NCBI GenBank assembly: GCA_002331465.1 | Contig: DCYM01000223.1 | Location: 1 to 6,370 of the forward strand | Origin: Candidatus Neomicrothrix sp. UBA2110 | Lineage (GTDB): Bacteria; Actinomycetota; Acidimicrobiia; Acidimicrobiales; Poriferisodalaceae | Length of the DNA stretch: 6,370 nucleotides | Direction: 5' to 3' | Shown here: positions 1 to 5,403 of the stretch, piece by piece | Layout: the number at the start of each line of letters is the position of its first letter | How positions within the stretch are numbered: position 1 is the stretch's first letter | Translations under genes and position numbers: made by a program | Notes under the pieces: model-generated | Told to the model about the DNA's origin: nothing | What the model saw: only the letters and a program-made list of their open reading frames with translations | Database searches by the model: none

Positions 1-738
1 ACCGAAAAGCATGTTCTCCAGGCGATAATCAGCATGGGCAATTGTTAGTGGCTTTGACAACAAATCAGCTCTCCACTGGCCCAAAAGCGGCACAAAGGCC
101 CGTAGCCACTCCAATCCGAGCTCAGGTAAGAGGTCACCGAAGCGTTCATCGAAACGGGGCAGTGATGCGGCCATTGCTGACCCAAGGGCCTCGGATGTTC
201 CAGGCGTGTCCAAACCGGGAACCCAAGCCACGGCCGGAGTGCGTGGCCGCCCCCAAAATGGGGCATGTAGTTGCGCCAACGCTTCCACTGCTGCGTGCGC
301 CTGATCTGCCGAGGCCCCAATTAGCTGATCACCCGCAGATGCCGGATACAAGTCATCTAATAGCAACAAGGCCTTATCGCCGCTTATGAAATTTGCTCGA
401 CACGTTGGCACCGGGGTAGCAACCAGGGGAGCTAGTCGCGCATAAAACTGGGCCTCGCGAACCCAAACATTCAACATTTTCCCCACGGTCCGGCCACCAG
501 GATCTTGAGTCGGAACCTTGGCAACAAACCGATTCGGCAGAGCCGTGTCGAGGTCGGCCCATGTGATGTTTAACCTCGCGAGGCTTCCGAGGAATGCGCT
601 CCCTTGAGCCAGAGGCTCAGTGGTCACCTCTGCGACCTCCACACCAGGGTTAGATGGAGCCAGACCACCATCGCGGAAAAGGAAAGTAAGCATCTCCGCG
701 GTTAGCTGCGTGGGGTCATCGGGTAAATCGTCGATCAT
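1..738 (-). CDS. CHK/EcKL-like phosphotransferase (APH fold), C-terminus cut by window edge
   Basis: This is the first 246 codons of a small-molecule kinase; the frame stays open to base 1, so the C-terminus is missing. Kinase landmarks appear in order: a glycine/serine loop (QGSAFLGSLARL, about residues 45-56), a beta-3 lysine (FVAKVP, K74), a helix-C glutamate (REAQFY, E95), a hydrophobic hinge (ALLLLDDL, 123-130) and a Brenner catalytic loop HADYRLEN with H235, D237 and N242. The metal-binding DxD/DFG-like segment would lie beyond the edge. This pattern fits the phosphotransferase enzyme family, nearest the ecdysteroid-kinase-like/CHK group (DUF1679), which phosphorylate hydroxyl groups of small molecules; the substrate cannot be read from sequence. 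The ATG overlaps the stop of the upstream hydrolase gene (ATGA) and no good Shine-Dalgarno is seen, so expression probably depends on translational coupling. A macrolide- or aminoglycoside-kinase annotation would be over-specific. Confident on fold, not on substrate. Confidence 0.85.
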   Translation of the reverse strand, partial: MIDDLPDDPTQLTAEMLTFLFRDGGLAPSNPGVEVAEVTTEPLAQGSAFLGSLARLNITWADLDTALPNRFVAKVPTQDPGGRTVGKMLNVWVREAQFYARLAPLVATPVPTCRANFISGDKALLLLDDLYPASAGDQLIGASADQAHAAVEALAQLHAPFWGRPRTPAVAWVPGLDTPGTSEALGSAMAASLPRFDERFGDLLPELGLEWLRAFVPLLGQWRADLLSKPLTIAHADYRLENMLFG

Positions 739-1526
739 CTTTCAGCGTGTTCTTTGAACTTTTCGGGAATCCAATTACCAAGACGATCCCGTAGCTCGTC
801 TCTAGCTTCAGCCAGAAGATGACCTACTCCAGGGAGCGGAACTAACTCGCCTCCCCCCACCACCATCCGTACGAGTTCGCTGGCTTGGAACGGCAAAATC
901 TCGTCCTTGTCACCGTGGAACAAGATGATGGGAACACGAGCGGCAAGATCCTCAGCGGGTTCACAACCAGCTGATTGCGTAGCCAAAGTAATCACTCCGG
1001 CGCAATGCGCCTCAAGAATCACTGCGGCCTGCAAAGCGGGCGCACCACCAAAAGAATGCCCCATCGTGATGAAACGCTGCGCACCGCTACGGGTAGCTAA
1101 ATCGGCGGCAGCTACGAGATCATGGACGCATTTTGCTGTGTCGTTTGGTGCTCGATAACCAATCCGGATCATTCCCACACCCGACTCGGCCAGACTCACT
1201 CCCAGGTCCTGATACAAGGCATCGGCTGGGCCGAGGACCCCACCCATCGCGCCCCCGCAAGCCAAAACCACATCTTGGGCTTCACTTGGGCCATGCCAAA
1301 ACAAACTTAAAAGTCCGTCCATCGTGTACACCTCGATGTGACGCAAATTGTCCGTCAACATGGTTTCCACGGCTGCCATCGTCCGTAGTTGTTCCAACGG
1401 GGTTGCTGGCGCCTCTTGGTCTTCGGTTGGCTCTGACACGAATCCCCCTCGGAGAGTCCTGTCCAGCAGCTTGAGTTCTATCGAGGGTTTCGTCAAATGG
1501 TGTTCGCGAAACTGCGGATCGAGCAT
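735..1526 (-). CDS. Alpha/beta hydrolase family protein
   Basis: This 263-residue protein is a probable cytoplasmic serine hydrolase; no signal peptide or membrane segment is seen. The nucleophile elbow is GHSFGG with S158. A likely catalytic Asp lies in HGDKDEILP (D208, with D206 close by) and the His in GVGHLL (H236), the order expected of the fold. An earlier segment VVLACGGAMGG (about 87-96) sits where the oxyanion-hole strand is expected. Its shape resembles dienelactone-hydrolase/BAAT-like or prolyl-oligopeptidase-type esterases, but the substrate is unknown. It overlaps the downstream kinase gene by ATGA, implying one transcript. The start is uncertain: residues 1-60 precede the recognisable fold and no strong Shine-Dalgarno precedes 1526, so ATG at 1379 (M50) or 1361 (M56) is possible. 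The chosen ATG gives a composition that still looks coding and leaves 30 bp to the divergent tRNA-Cys. Confidence 0.88.
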   Translation of the reverse strand: MLDPQFREHHLTKPSIELKLLDRTLRGGFVSEPTEDQEAPATPLEQLRTMAAVETMLTDNLRHIEVYTMDGLLSLFWHGPSEAQDVVLACGGAMGGVLGPADALYQDLGVSLAESGVGMIRIGYRAPNDTAKCVHDLVAAADLATRSGAQRFITMGHSFGGAPALQAAVILEAHCAGVITLATQSAGCEPAEDLAARVPIILFHGDKDEILPFQASELVRMVVGGGELVPLPGVGHLLAEARDELRDRLGNWIPEKFKEHAER

Positions 1527-1536
1527 CCAGCTTCGC

Positions 1537-1542
1537 TACCAT
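1537..1542 (+). promoter_or_regulatory. Possible -10 hexamer of the tRNA-Cys/tRNA-Val unit
   Basis: TACCAT matches TANNAT and ends 14 bases before the mature tRNA-Cys 5' end, a suitable place for a -10 element with a short 5' leader. No convincing -35 hexamer is seen 16-19 bases upstream. The site lies in the 30-bp gap between the divergent hydrolase start and the tRNA, so any promoter for these tRNAs must extend into the 5' end of the hydrolase gene. Confidence 0.25.
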
Positions 1543-1556
1543 CAATCTTCTGATAC

Positions 1557-1627
1557 GGCGGGGTGGCCGAGTGGTTAGGCAGCGGCCTGCAAAGCCGTGT
1601 ACGCCGGTTCGATTCCGGTCCCCGCCT
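1557..1627 (+). tRNA. tRNA-Cys (anticodon GCA)
   Basis: A full cloverleaf can be drawn. The acceptor stem is GGCGGGG (1557-1563) with CCCCGCC (1620-1626). The anticodon arm is GCGGC/GCCGT (one G-U pair) around the loop CTGCAAA, with GCA at 1589-1591. The T arm is GCCGG/CCGGT around TTCGATT. The discriminator base is U (1627), the identity base expected for tRNA-Cys. CCA is not encoded; CAAA follows. tRNA-Val lies 53 bases downstream on the same strand, so the two are probably processed from one transcript. Confidence 0.97.
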
Positions 1628-1640
1628 CAAAATCTCAGAT

Positions 1641-1668
1641 ACCTGTCAGTCAAATTGGGCTGGTAGGT
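1641..1668 (+). other. Imperfect hairpin between the two tRNA genes
   Basis: ACCTGTCAG (1641-1649) can pair with CTGGTAGGT (1660-1668) over nine positions, two of them G-U, around a 10-base loop. No T-run follows, so it is not a standard terminator. It could help tRNA precursor processing or be chance. Confidence 0.25.
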
Positions 1669-1680
1669 TACGAGGCCTCA

Positions 1681-1754
1681 GGGCGATTGGCGCAGTTGGT
1701 TAGCGCGCTTGCATGACACGCAAGAGGTCACAGGTTCAATTCCTGTATCGCCCA
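1681..1754 (+). tRNA. tRNA-Val (anticodon GAC)
   Basis: A full cloverleaf can be drawn. The acceptor stem is GGGCGAT (1681-1687) with ATCGCCC (1747-1753), with discriminator A at 1754. The anticodon arm is CTTGC/GCAAG around ATGACAC, with GAC at 1715-1717. The T arm is ACAGG/CCTGT around TTCAATT. CCA is not encoded. It follows tRNA-Cys in tandem; Cys(GCA)-Val(GAC) order is known in other actinobacteria, often preceded by tRNA-Gly, which is absent directly upstream here. Confidence 0.97.
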
Positions 1755-1787
1755 CTCCGATAAATTCGGGCTATCGAGACTTTGGCT

Positions 1788-1808
1788 CTTGGTTGGCGTT
1801 AAACCAAG
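1788..1808 (+). terminator. Candidate terminator hairpin after tRNA-Val
   Basis: CTTGGTT (1788-1794) and AACCAAG (1802-1808) form a perfect 7-bp inverted repeat around the 7-base loop GGCGTTA, 33 bases after the tRNA-Val 3' end. No T-tract follows. Actinobacterial terminators often lack one, so a terminator is plausible but unproven. Confidence 0.4.
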
Positions 1809-1901
1809 CCTAAACCGCTCAGAGTTATTGGCCACGCCGCCACACTCAGTCGGATCGCAATCGCTGACCAGCTTGACGAAGATGAAGACTAGGCCGTGGC
1901 G

Positions 1902-1907
1902 TAGAAT
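1902..1907 (+). promoter_or_regulatory. -10 element (TAGAAT) of a probable leaderless cupin transcript
   Basis: TAGAAT, five of six matches to TATAAT, ends six bases before the cupin ATG at 1914. That spacing places the transcription start at or next to the A of the ATG, and no Shine-Dalgarno lies between. This is the usual layout of leaderless genes in actinobacteria. TTGACG at 1873-1878 resembles a -35 box, but its 23-base spacer is too long, so it may not be used. Confidence 0.6.
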
Positions 1908-1913
1908 CACTCC

Positions 1914-2210
1914 ATGACAGAAGACGACTTTCGTGAACTACTGGCAAGTCAAGGCTGCGACGACATCCGTGAAGTTAGCTATTCGGCTGGCCATTGGAGT
2001 GTCGACAACAGCAACGACTTTGCCTTACTCCACACTCACGAGTTCGATGCTCATCTCCTGGTCCTCGAAGGTGAATTCATCCTCGAACTTGAGGATGGCG
2101 AGCACACTTTCAAAGCCGGTGAGACCTGCCAGGTGTCGTCGGGCACAGTGCACGCTGAGCACACTGGCGAAGTCTCCGCTCGGGTACTCGCCGGTCTCAC
2201 GCATTTGTGA
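1914..2210 (+). CDS. Small single-domain cupin protein
   Basis: This 98-residue protein is one cupin_2 barrel with a short N-terminal helix (about residues 1-15). Cupin motif 1 is LHTHEFDAHLLVLEGEF: H40 and H42 are the usual metal ligands, but the position that is normally Glu or Gln is H47. Motif 2 is AGETCQVSSGTVHAEHTG, with H80 as the third His ligand; the usual proline of PxG is replaced by serine. The length is typical of stand-alone cupins, which include metal-dependent enzymes and small-ligand binding proteins, so no reaction can be assigned. The ATG lies six bases after TAGAAT, so the mRNA is probably leaderless. It is monocistronic or weakly linked to the CoA-transferase 181 bases downstream. 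Fold assignment is secure; function is not. Confidence 0.87.
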   Translation: MTEDDFRELLASQGCDDIREVSYSAGHWSVDNSNDFALLHTHEFDAHLLVLEGEFILELEDGEHTFKAGETCQVSSGTVHAEHTGEVSARVLAGLTHL

Positions 2211-2234
2211 CTGGTAGAGGTCTGTATCTATACA
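2205..2234 (+). promoter_or_regulatory. Candidate promoter with dyad over the -10, upstream of the CoA-transferase
   Basis: TTGTGA (2205-2210) and TATACA (2229-2234) are each four-of-six matches to -35 and -10 boxes with an 18-base spacer. The -10 lies inside a near-perfect dyad, TGTAT-CT-ATACA (2223-2234). That layout would suit an operator that blocks the promoter. The -35 overlaps the end of the cupin gene. It would give the CoA-transferase mRNA a leader of about 150 bases; a leaderless start closer to the gene is the alternative. Confidence 0.3.
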
Positions 2235-2391
2235 TGTGAACGCAGCACTGGGGGCGCGACAGGAATTGTGATCCCATCGGTCAACGTTTCCGCCAACTCC
2301 TGATCAAGGTGATCCACCAAATGCGCGTAGACACCCACTGAACCCGACACGGACCCACATCAATCTGAACGGTGGGCCATGATGTCTAGCT

Positions 2392-3606
2392 GTGCAGGGG
2401 ATATTTAACGGAATTCGGGTACTCGACTTTTCCCAAGTGCTAGCTGGCCCCACGGCGACCAAGCTTCTGGTCGAGTTGGGTGCCGAGGTGATCAAGATCG
2501 AATTCGCCGAGGAGGGTGACCCCGGTCGTACCCTGCCTCGCTTACGTGGATCGCGTTCGGGGTATCACGTGCAGCAGAACAGAGGGAAGCGATCTTTGTG
2601 CCTCGATCTGCGCGACCCGAGGGCAACTGAGCTCGTCCTCGACCTCGTCCCCCATGCCGACGTGGTCCTTCAGAACTTCGCGCTTGGCGTCATGGAACGT
2701 CTCGGTCTCGGGTACGACGTTGTGTCGGCGGTCAATCCCCGCATCGTGATGTGCAACATGTCGGCATTTGGTCGCCAAGGTCCGCTCGCGCACAAACCCG
2801 GATATGACCCGATTGCCCAGTCATGGGCCGGGGTGCTGCACATGTTGGGTTATGAGGATCGAGCACCTATTCTCGCCGGGATATCACCGGGTGATGTGCT
2901 CACCGGGGTCCATGCATTTGGTGGAGTGGCTGCGGCGCTGTTCCATCGAGAGCGGACAGGGCGGGGTCAAGAGGTGTCTGTGTCACTGCTCGACGCCTAC
3001 TCCACCGCGCATGAGGTCAACTGGCAGGAGTGGTCGGTGTCGGGTGGCGAAAGCGAGCCCATCCGGCGAGGCAACGTCCATCCAGTCGTTGGCGGCGTTG
3101 GGGTGTTCGAGACCGGCGACGGTTACGTCACGGTTGCAGCCGTCAACAACGGCCAGTGGCAACGCTTGACTGAGGCCATGGGACGACCCGAGCTGTCCGA
3201 TGATCCTCGATTCGCATCTAACCCCGACCGCGTCACCAATCGGGACGAGGTGAACACGTTCATCGCAACGTGGCTAGCAACACAACCTCACCGAGACGAC
3301 GTTGTGAACCTCCTCGATGACTGCCGGGTGCCCTCGGCGCCTGTATTAACACTGGCCGAAGCCGCCCAACATCCGTACCTTCACGAGGCTGGCGCAGTGC
3401 GATGGGTGGACGACGACGTGCTCGGGAAAGTGCTGGTACCCGGTATGCCCATCAAGTTCTCCGAAACCCCCGGCGACGCACCATTGATGACGCGGCGACT
3501 CGGTGAAGACAACGAATACGTGACGTGTGAGCTAGCTGGTCGCAGCCACGACCAATACAGGGCGCTGGTGGATGAGGGCGTGCTCTTCCACAATCCCGAC
3601 AGCTAA
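2392..3606 (+). CDS. Family III CoA-transferase (CaiB/BaiF type)
   Basis: This 404-residue enzyme has the family III signature: N-terminal Rossmann-like part GIRVLDFSQVLAGP (7-20) and AEVIKIE (31-37); QNRGKRSLCLDLR (62-74); PGYDPIAQSWAG (136-147); and TGRGQEVSVSLLDA (189-202). The small domain follows at about 220-340. The catalytic Asp is D168 in SPGDVLTGVHAFGG, as in formyl-CoA transferase (D169). These enzymes move CoA from an acyl-CoA donor to a carboxylic acid through aspartyl anhydride and thioester intermediates and work as interlocked dimers in the cytoplasm. Names such as alpha-methylacyl-CoA racemase, carnitine or succinyl-CoA transferase cannot be told apart by eye. The GTG start is forced: an in-frame TGA lies at 2380-2382 with no start between. 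No good Shine-Dalgarno is seen; CATGAT at 2378-2383 could be a leaderless -10. It converges with another family member after a 124-bp gap. Confidence 0.93.
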   Translation: MQGIFNGIRVLDFSQVLAGPTATKLLVELGAEVIKIEFAEEGDPGRTLPRLRGSRSGYHVQQNRGKRSLCLDLRDPRATELVLDLVPHADVVLQNFALGVMERLGLGYDVVSAVNPRIVMCNMSAFGRQGPLAHKPGYDPIAQSWAGVLHMLGYEDRAPILAGISPGDVLTGVHAFGGVAAALFHRERTGRGQEVSVSLLDAYSTAHEVNWQEWSVSGGESEPIRRGNVHPVVGGVGVFETGDGYVTVAAVNNGQWQRLTEAMGRPELSDDPRFASNPDRVTNRDEVNTFIATWLATQPHRDDVVNLLDDCRVPSAPVLTLAEAAQHPYLHEAGAVRWVDDDVLGKVLVPGMPIKFSETPGDAPLMTRRLGEDNEYVTCELAGRSHDQYRALVDEGVLFHNPDS

Positions 3607-3664
3607 AGCGATCAATCCTCAATCAGGACGCGAACAACTAGACCCGCTTCAGAGAGGTTGTTAC

Positions 3665-3690
3665 GGGTGTAGAACCACCGAGGTACACCC
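3665..3690. terminator. Possible bidirectional terminator hairpin between convergent genes
   Basis: GGGTGT (3665-3670) and ACACCC (3685-3690) form a perfect 6-bp stem. Inside it ACC (3674-3676) can pair with GGT (3682-3684), with a 3-base bulge. It lies midway between the stops of two convergent genes, where a shared terminator is expected. Neither side has a T-run, so confidence is low. Confidence 0.35.
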
Positions 3691-3730
3691 ACCTACTCCT
3701 TATCGGACTTAAGAGACATATAAACCAACC

Positions 3731-5011
3731 TCAGGGAATTACCAAACCGATGATTTCCGCCGCCGCAGCCTCAATCGGGGCCAGTGCTTCGTCTACCTCT
3801 GCGGCGGAGAAACCCAGGTCCATCATTATTTCCGACGTATGCTCGCCAAGGTATGGCGGCGGAAGTCTCGCGCCCAAACCAGGCGTCTCACTCAACTGGA
3901 CGACATTACTAACGACTTGAGTCGTGCCATAGTTCGGGACTGTTACCTCGGCAAGATAATTGTTTGCGTCCGCTTGAGGGTCAACCAGGATCTCCTGGTA
4001 GCTCTGCACTCGTTCATAAATAATCTCTGGTTGCTCACCAAAAAAGACTTCCCACTCAGCTGTTGTATGCGACGCAAAAGCTTCTCGAAGCTCAGCTCGA
4101 ACTTCGATGACCCCATCGCCATCACCGAGAATTCCGATTCGTTTCGCCGCTGTATTCCATCTGGTGTCGAGAGCTAGGTCAGGCTTTCCGCCGTAAACGA
4201 GAAATTCGTCCCATGACTCATCTGACATTGCAACCGCCAAGAGAAACGAACCACCGTCGGATGCTTGGTAGACCCCATAGGGACTAGCAATACTGGGGTT
4301 GTATTGACCATCGCGTGTCAAAGAGACTCCAGTCATCGCTGTGTGAGTCAACTCCCAAGATTGCAACCACATCATGGTTCCCAGAGCCGAAGTATTTACC
4401 TCCTGCCCCCGTCCGGTTTGCTCACGGGCGAATAACGCAGTCATGATTCCTAAGCACAGTTGCATAGCGCCTGAATGGTCGGCGATTGCTGCACCAGGTG
4501 GCATCGGAGGTCCATCAACGGGACCCGATACTGCTGCTAATCCGCCACGCGCCTGCGCCGCACCATCCAGCATTGCTTTATTGGCGTCTTTTCCTTTTGG
4601 CCCAAACCCGGAAACTCTTCCATAGATAAGGCGCTCATTTATTCTCCGCAGGTGGTCGTAACTCAAACTCATTCGATCCAGAGCTTCCGCCCGATAATTT
4701 GTTACAAACACATCAGATTTTTTTATTAATTCGTTAAGAACTCTTTTTCCGAGGTCTGTATGAGCATCTAGGGCTATTGATTTTTTCCCACGGTTCATAG
4801 CCACTTGCTGGCTGCCCATTACTTCCATTCCATAGTCAAAACCTGGTCCCCGCGCGTACCGGTTTAACTCACCGCCTGGAGGCTCAACCTTTATTACCTC
4901 AGCGCCCATATCACTTAAAAATGCTCCAACATGGGGCCCCTGAATGGCGACAGTCATGTCTAAAACTTTCAGTCCAGTGAGCGGACCGTCAGACAAATCT
5001 TTTGAAACCAC
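3731..5011 (-). CDS. Second family III CoA-transferase (CaiB/BaiF type)
   Basis: This 426-residue protein has all family III landmarks: GLKVLDMTVAIQGP (13-26), AEVIKVEPPGGE (37-48), AMNRGKKSIALD (71-82), TNYRAEALDRMSLSYDHL (104-121) and TGRGQEVNTSAL (199-210). The catalytic Asp is D178 in AAIADHSGAM. It differs from the gene at 2392-3606 by a glycine/proline-rich PVDGPPMPPG (164-173) before the Asp, a more Lys/Ile-rich N-terminal half and a longer C-terminus (about 390-426), so it is probably a separate acyl specificity, not a recent duplicate. The GTG start is forced by an in-frame TAA at 5027-5029 and has a strong purine-rich Shine-Dalgarno. Parts, for example about 4700-4800, are clearly more AT-rich than the neighbouring genes, a possible sign of transfer from a lower-GC source. 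The substrate is unknown. Confidence 0.92.
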   Translation of the reverse strand: MVSKDLSDGPLTGLKVLDMTVAIQGPHVGAFLSDMGAEVIKVEPPGGELNRYARGPGFDYGMEVMGSQQVAMNRGKKSIALDAHTDLGKRVLNELIKKSDVFVTNYRAEALDRMSLSYDHLRRINERLIYGRVSGFGPKGKDANKAMLDGAAQARGGLAAVSGPVDGPPMPPGAAIADHSGAMQLCLGIMTALFAREQTGRGQEVNTSALGTMMWLQSWELTHTAMTGVSLTRDGQYNPSIASPYGVYQASDGGSFLLAVAMSDESWDEFLVYGGKPDLALDTRWNTAAKRIGILGDGDGVIEVRAELREAFASHTTAEWEVFFGEQPEIIYERVQSYQEILVDPQADANNYLAEVTVPNYGTTQVVSNVVQLSETPGLGARLPPPYLGEHTSEIMMDLGFSAAEVDEALAPIEAAAAEIIGLVIP

Positions 5012-5020
5012 TATTTCGTT

Positions 5021-5028
5021 CCCCCTTT
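5021..5028 (-). promoter_or_regulatory. Ribosome binding site of the minus-strand CoA-transferase
   Basis: Read on the minus strand, AAAGGGGG lies nine bases before the GTG at 5011. It overlaps the in-frame TAA that bounds the open frame, and so supports the GTG as the true start. Confidence 0.65.
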
Positions 5029-5221
5029 ATATGCACGCCTTAGAACCGAGGCACCCCTGCCTAACTATTAATCATCACCCAAGTTGGCAGTCAAAAGGGA
5101 CCAAAACGACCAAACCACCGACGACGAAGCAGACGGCACCTGCTTAAACCCAACAGCACCCACCACTCGTCACACGTTTACTCAACCTAGGCACGTCGAC
5201 TGGTGAACAGCAGCGACACGT

Positions 5222-5246
5222 ACAGCTCCTGAGCGAGATGAGCTGT
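5222..5246. repeat. Perfect 7-bp inverted repeat, candidate operator
   Basis: ACAGCTC (5222-5228) and GAGCTGT (5240-5246) are exact reverse complements separated by 11 bases, 18 bp centre to centre. That is close to the spacing used by dimeric repressors that bind two major grooves. The sequence CCTTTTCTT follows on the plus strand, so a weak terminator cannot be excluded. Confidence 0.5.
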
Positions 5247-5327
5247 CAACCTTTTCTTGGCAACGCAGCCAACTAAACCAACGCGGCGTGGGGGTTGATC
5301 CATGTTGTGGAACTAGGCAGGAGGTCG

Positions 5328-5351
5328 GATACTCGGAGACTCAGATACTCT
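5328..5351 (+). repeat. Three tandem 8-bp repeats upstream of a -35-like box
   Basis: GATACTCG, GAGACTCA and GATACTCT follow one another without gaps. The first seven bases of units 1 and 3 are identical and unit 2 differs at one base. TTGACG, a -35-like hexamer, starts at the next base (5352). The position suggests an activator or repressor site for the gene at 5404. Confidence 0.6.
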
Positions 5352-5386
5352 TTGACGACTTCCCGACGATCGGTGGGGATTTAACT
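5352..5386 (+). promoter_or_regulatory. Possible promoter of the 5404 gene
   Basis: TTGACG (5352-5357) matches five of six bases of the -35 consensus. The best AT-rich -10 candidate, TTTAAC (5380-5385), is 22 bases further on, longer than the usual 16-19. At 17 bases the hexamer is GGGGAT, a poor -10. The promoter may need an activator bound at the adjoining repeats, or the true start may lie elsewhere. Confidence 0.25.
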
Positions 5387-5387
5387 T

Positions 5388-5400
5388 AAGGAAAAGGTGG
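5388..5400 (+). promoter_or_regulatory. Double Shine-Dalgarno-like stretch before 5404
   Basis: AAGGAA (5388-5393) lies 10 bases before the ATG, and AAGGTGG (5394-5400) only three bases before it. The first is the likelier functional site; the second is too close for normal use. Both support the ATG at 5404. Confidence 0.6.
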
Positions 5401-5403
5401 ACC

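Larger units (their letters stand above)
5012..5403. other. 392-bp divergent intergenic region, no gene found
   Basis: No convincing coding sequence or RNA gene is seen on either strand. It must hold the promoters of the minus-strand CoA-transferase and the plus-strand gene at 5404. Visible structure is a ribosome binding site at each end, a 7-bp inverted repeat (5222-5246), and three phased 8-bp repeats (5328-5351) next to a TTGACG box. A minus-strand TTGACA (5249-5244) overlaps the inverted repeat but has no clear -10 partner. The stretch 5060-5200 is rich in A and C on the plus strand and otherwise featureless. Confidence 0.6.

Noticed and set aside
42..389. Plus-strand open frame of 115 codons
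   Set aside because: It is antisense to the kinase gene, whose frame carries clear catalytic motifs; its own translation is low-complexity and Pro/Arg-rich with no family features.
1133..1474. Plus-strand open frame of 113 codons antisense to the hydrolase
   Set aside because: The translation is Pro/His/Arg-rich and resembles no protein; the opposite strand has a full catalytic triad.
1557..1754. tRNA genes as attachment site of an integrated element
   Set aside because: No integrase, no duplicated tRNA 3' end and no mobile-element genes are visible in the window.
1728..1910. Minus-strand open frame of 60 codons
   Set aside because: It runs into the tRNA-Val gene and through the tRNA-downstream hairpin; no ribosome site or recognisable protein.
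2768..3169. Plus-strand frame of 133 codons inside the first CoA-transferase
   Set aside because: It is a +1-frame shadow of a gene with intact family motifs throughout; no frameshift is needed.
3633..3662. AACAAC/GTTGTT inverted repeat after the first CoA-transferase
   Set aside because: A 6-bp, AT-rich stem with an 18-base loop and no T-run is too weak to call a terminator.
4944..5147. Plus-strand frame of 67 codons entering the intergenic region
   Set aside because: It begins inside the minus-strand CoA-transferase; the intergenic part gives a Thr/Lys/Pro-rich low-complexity string with no ribosome site.
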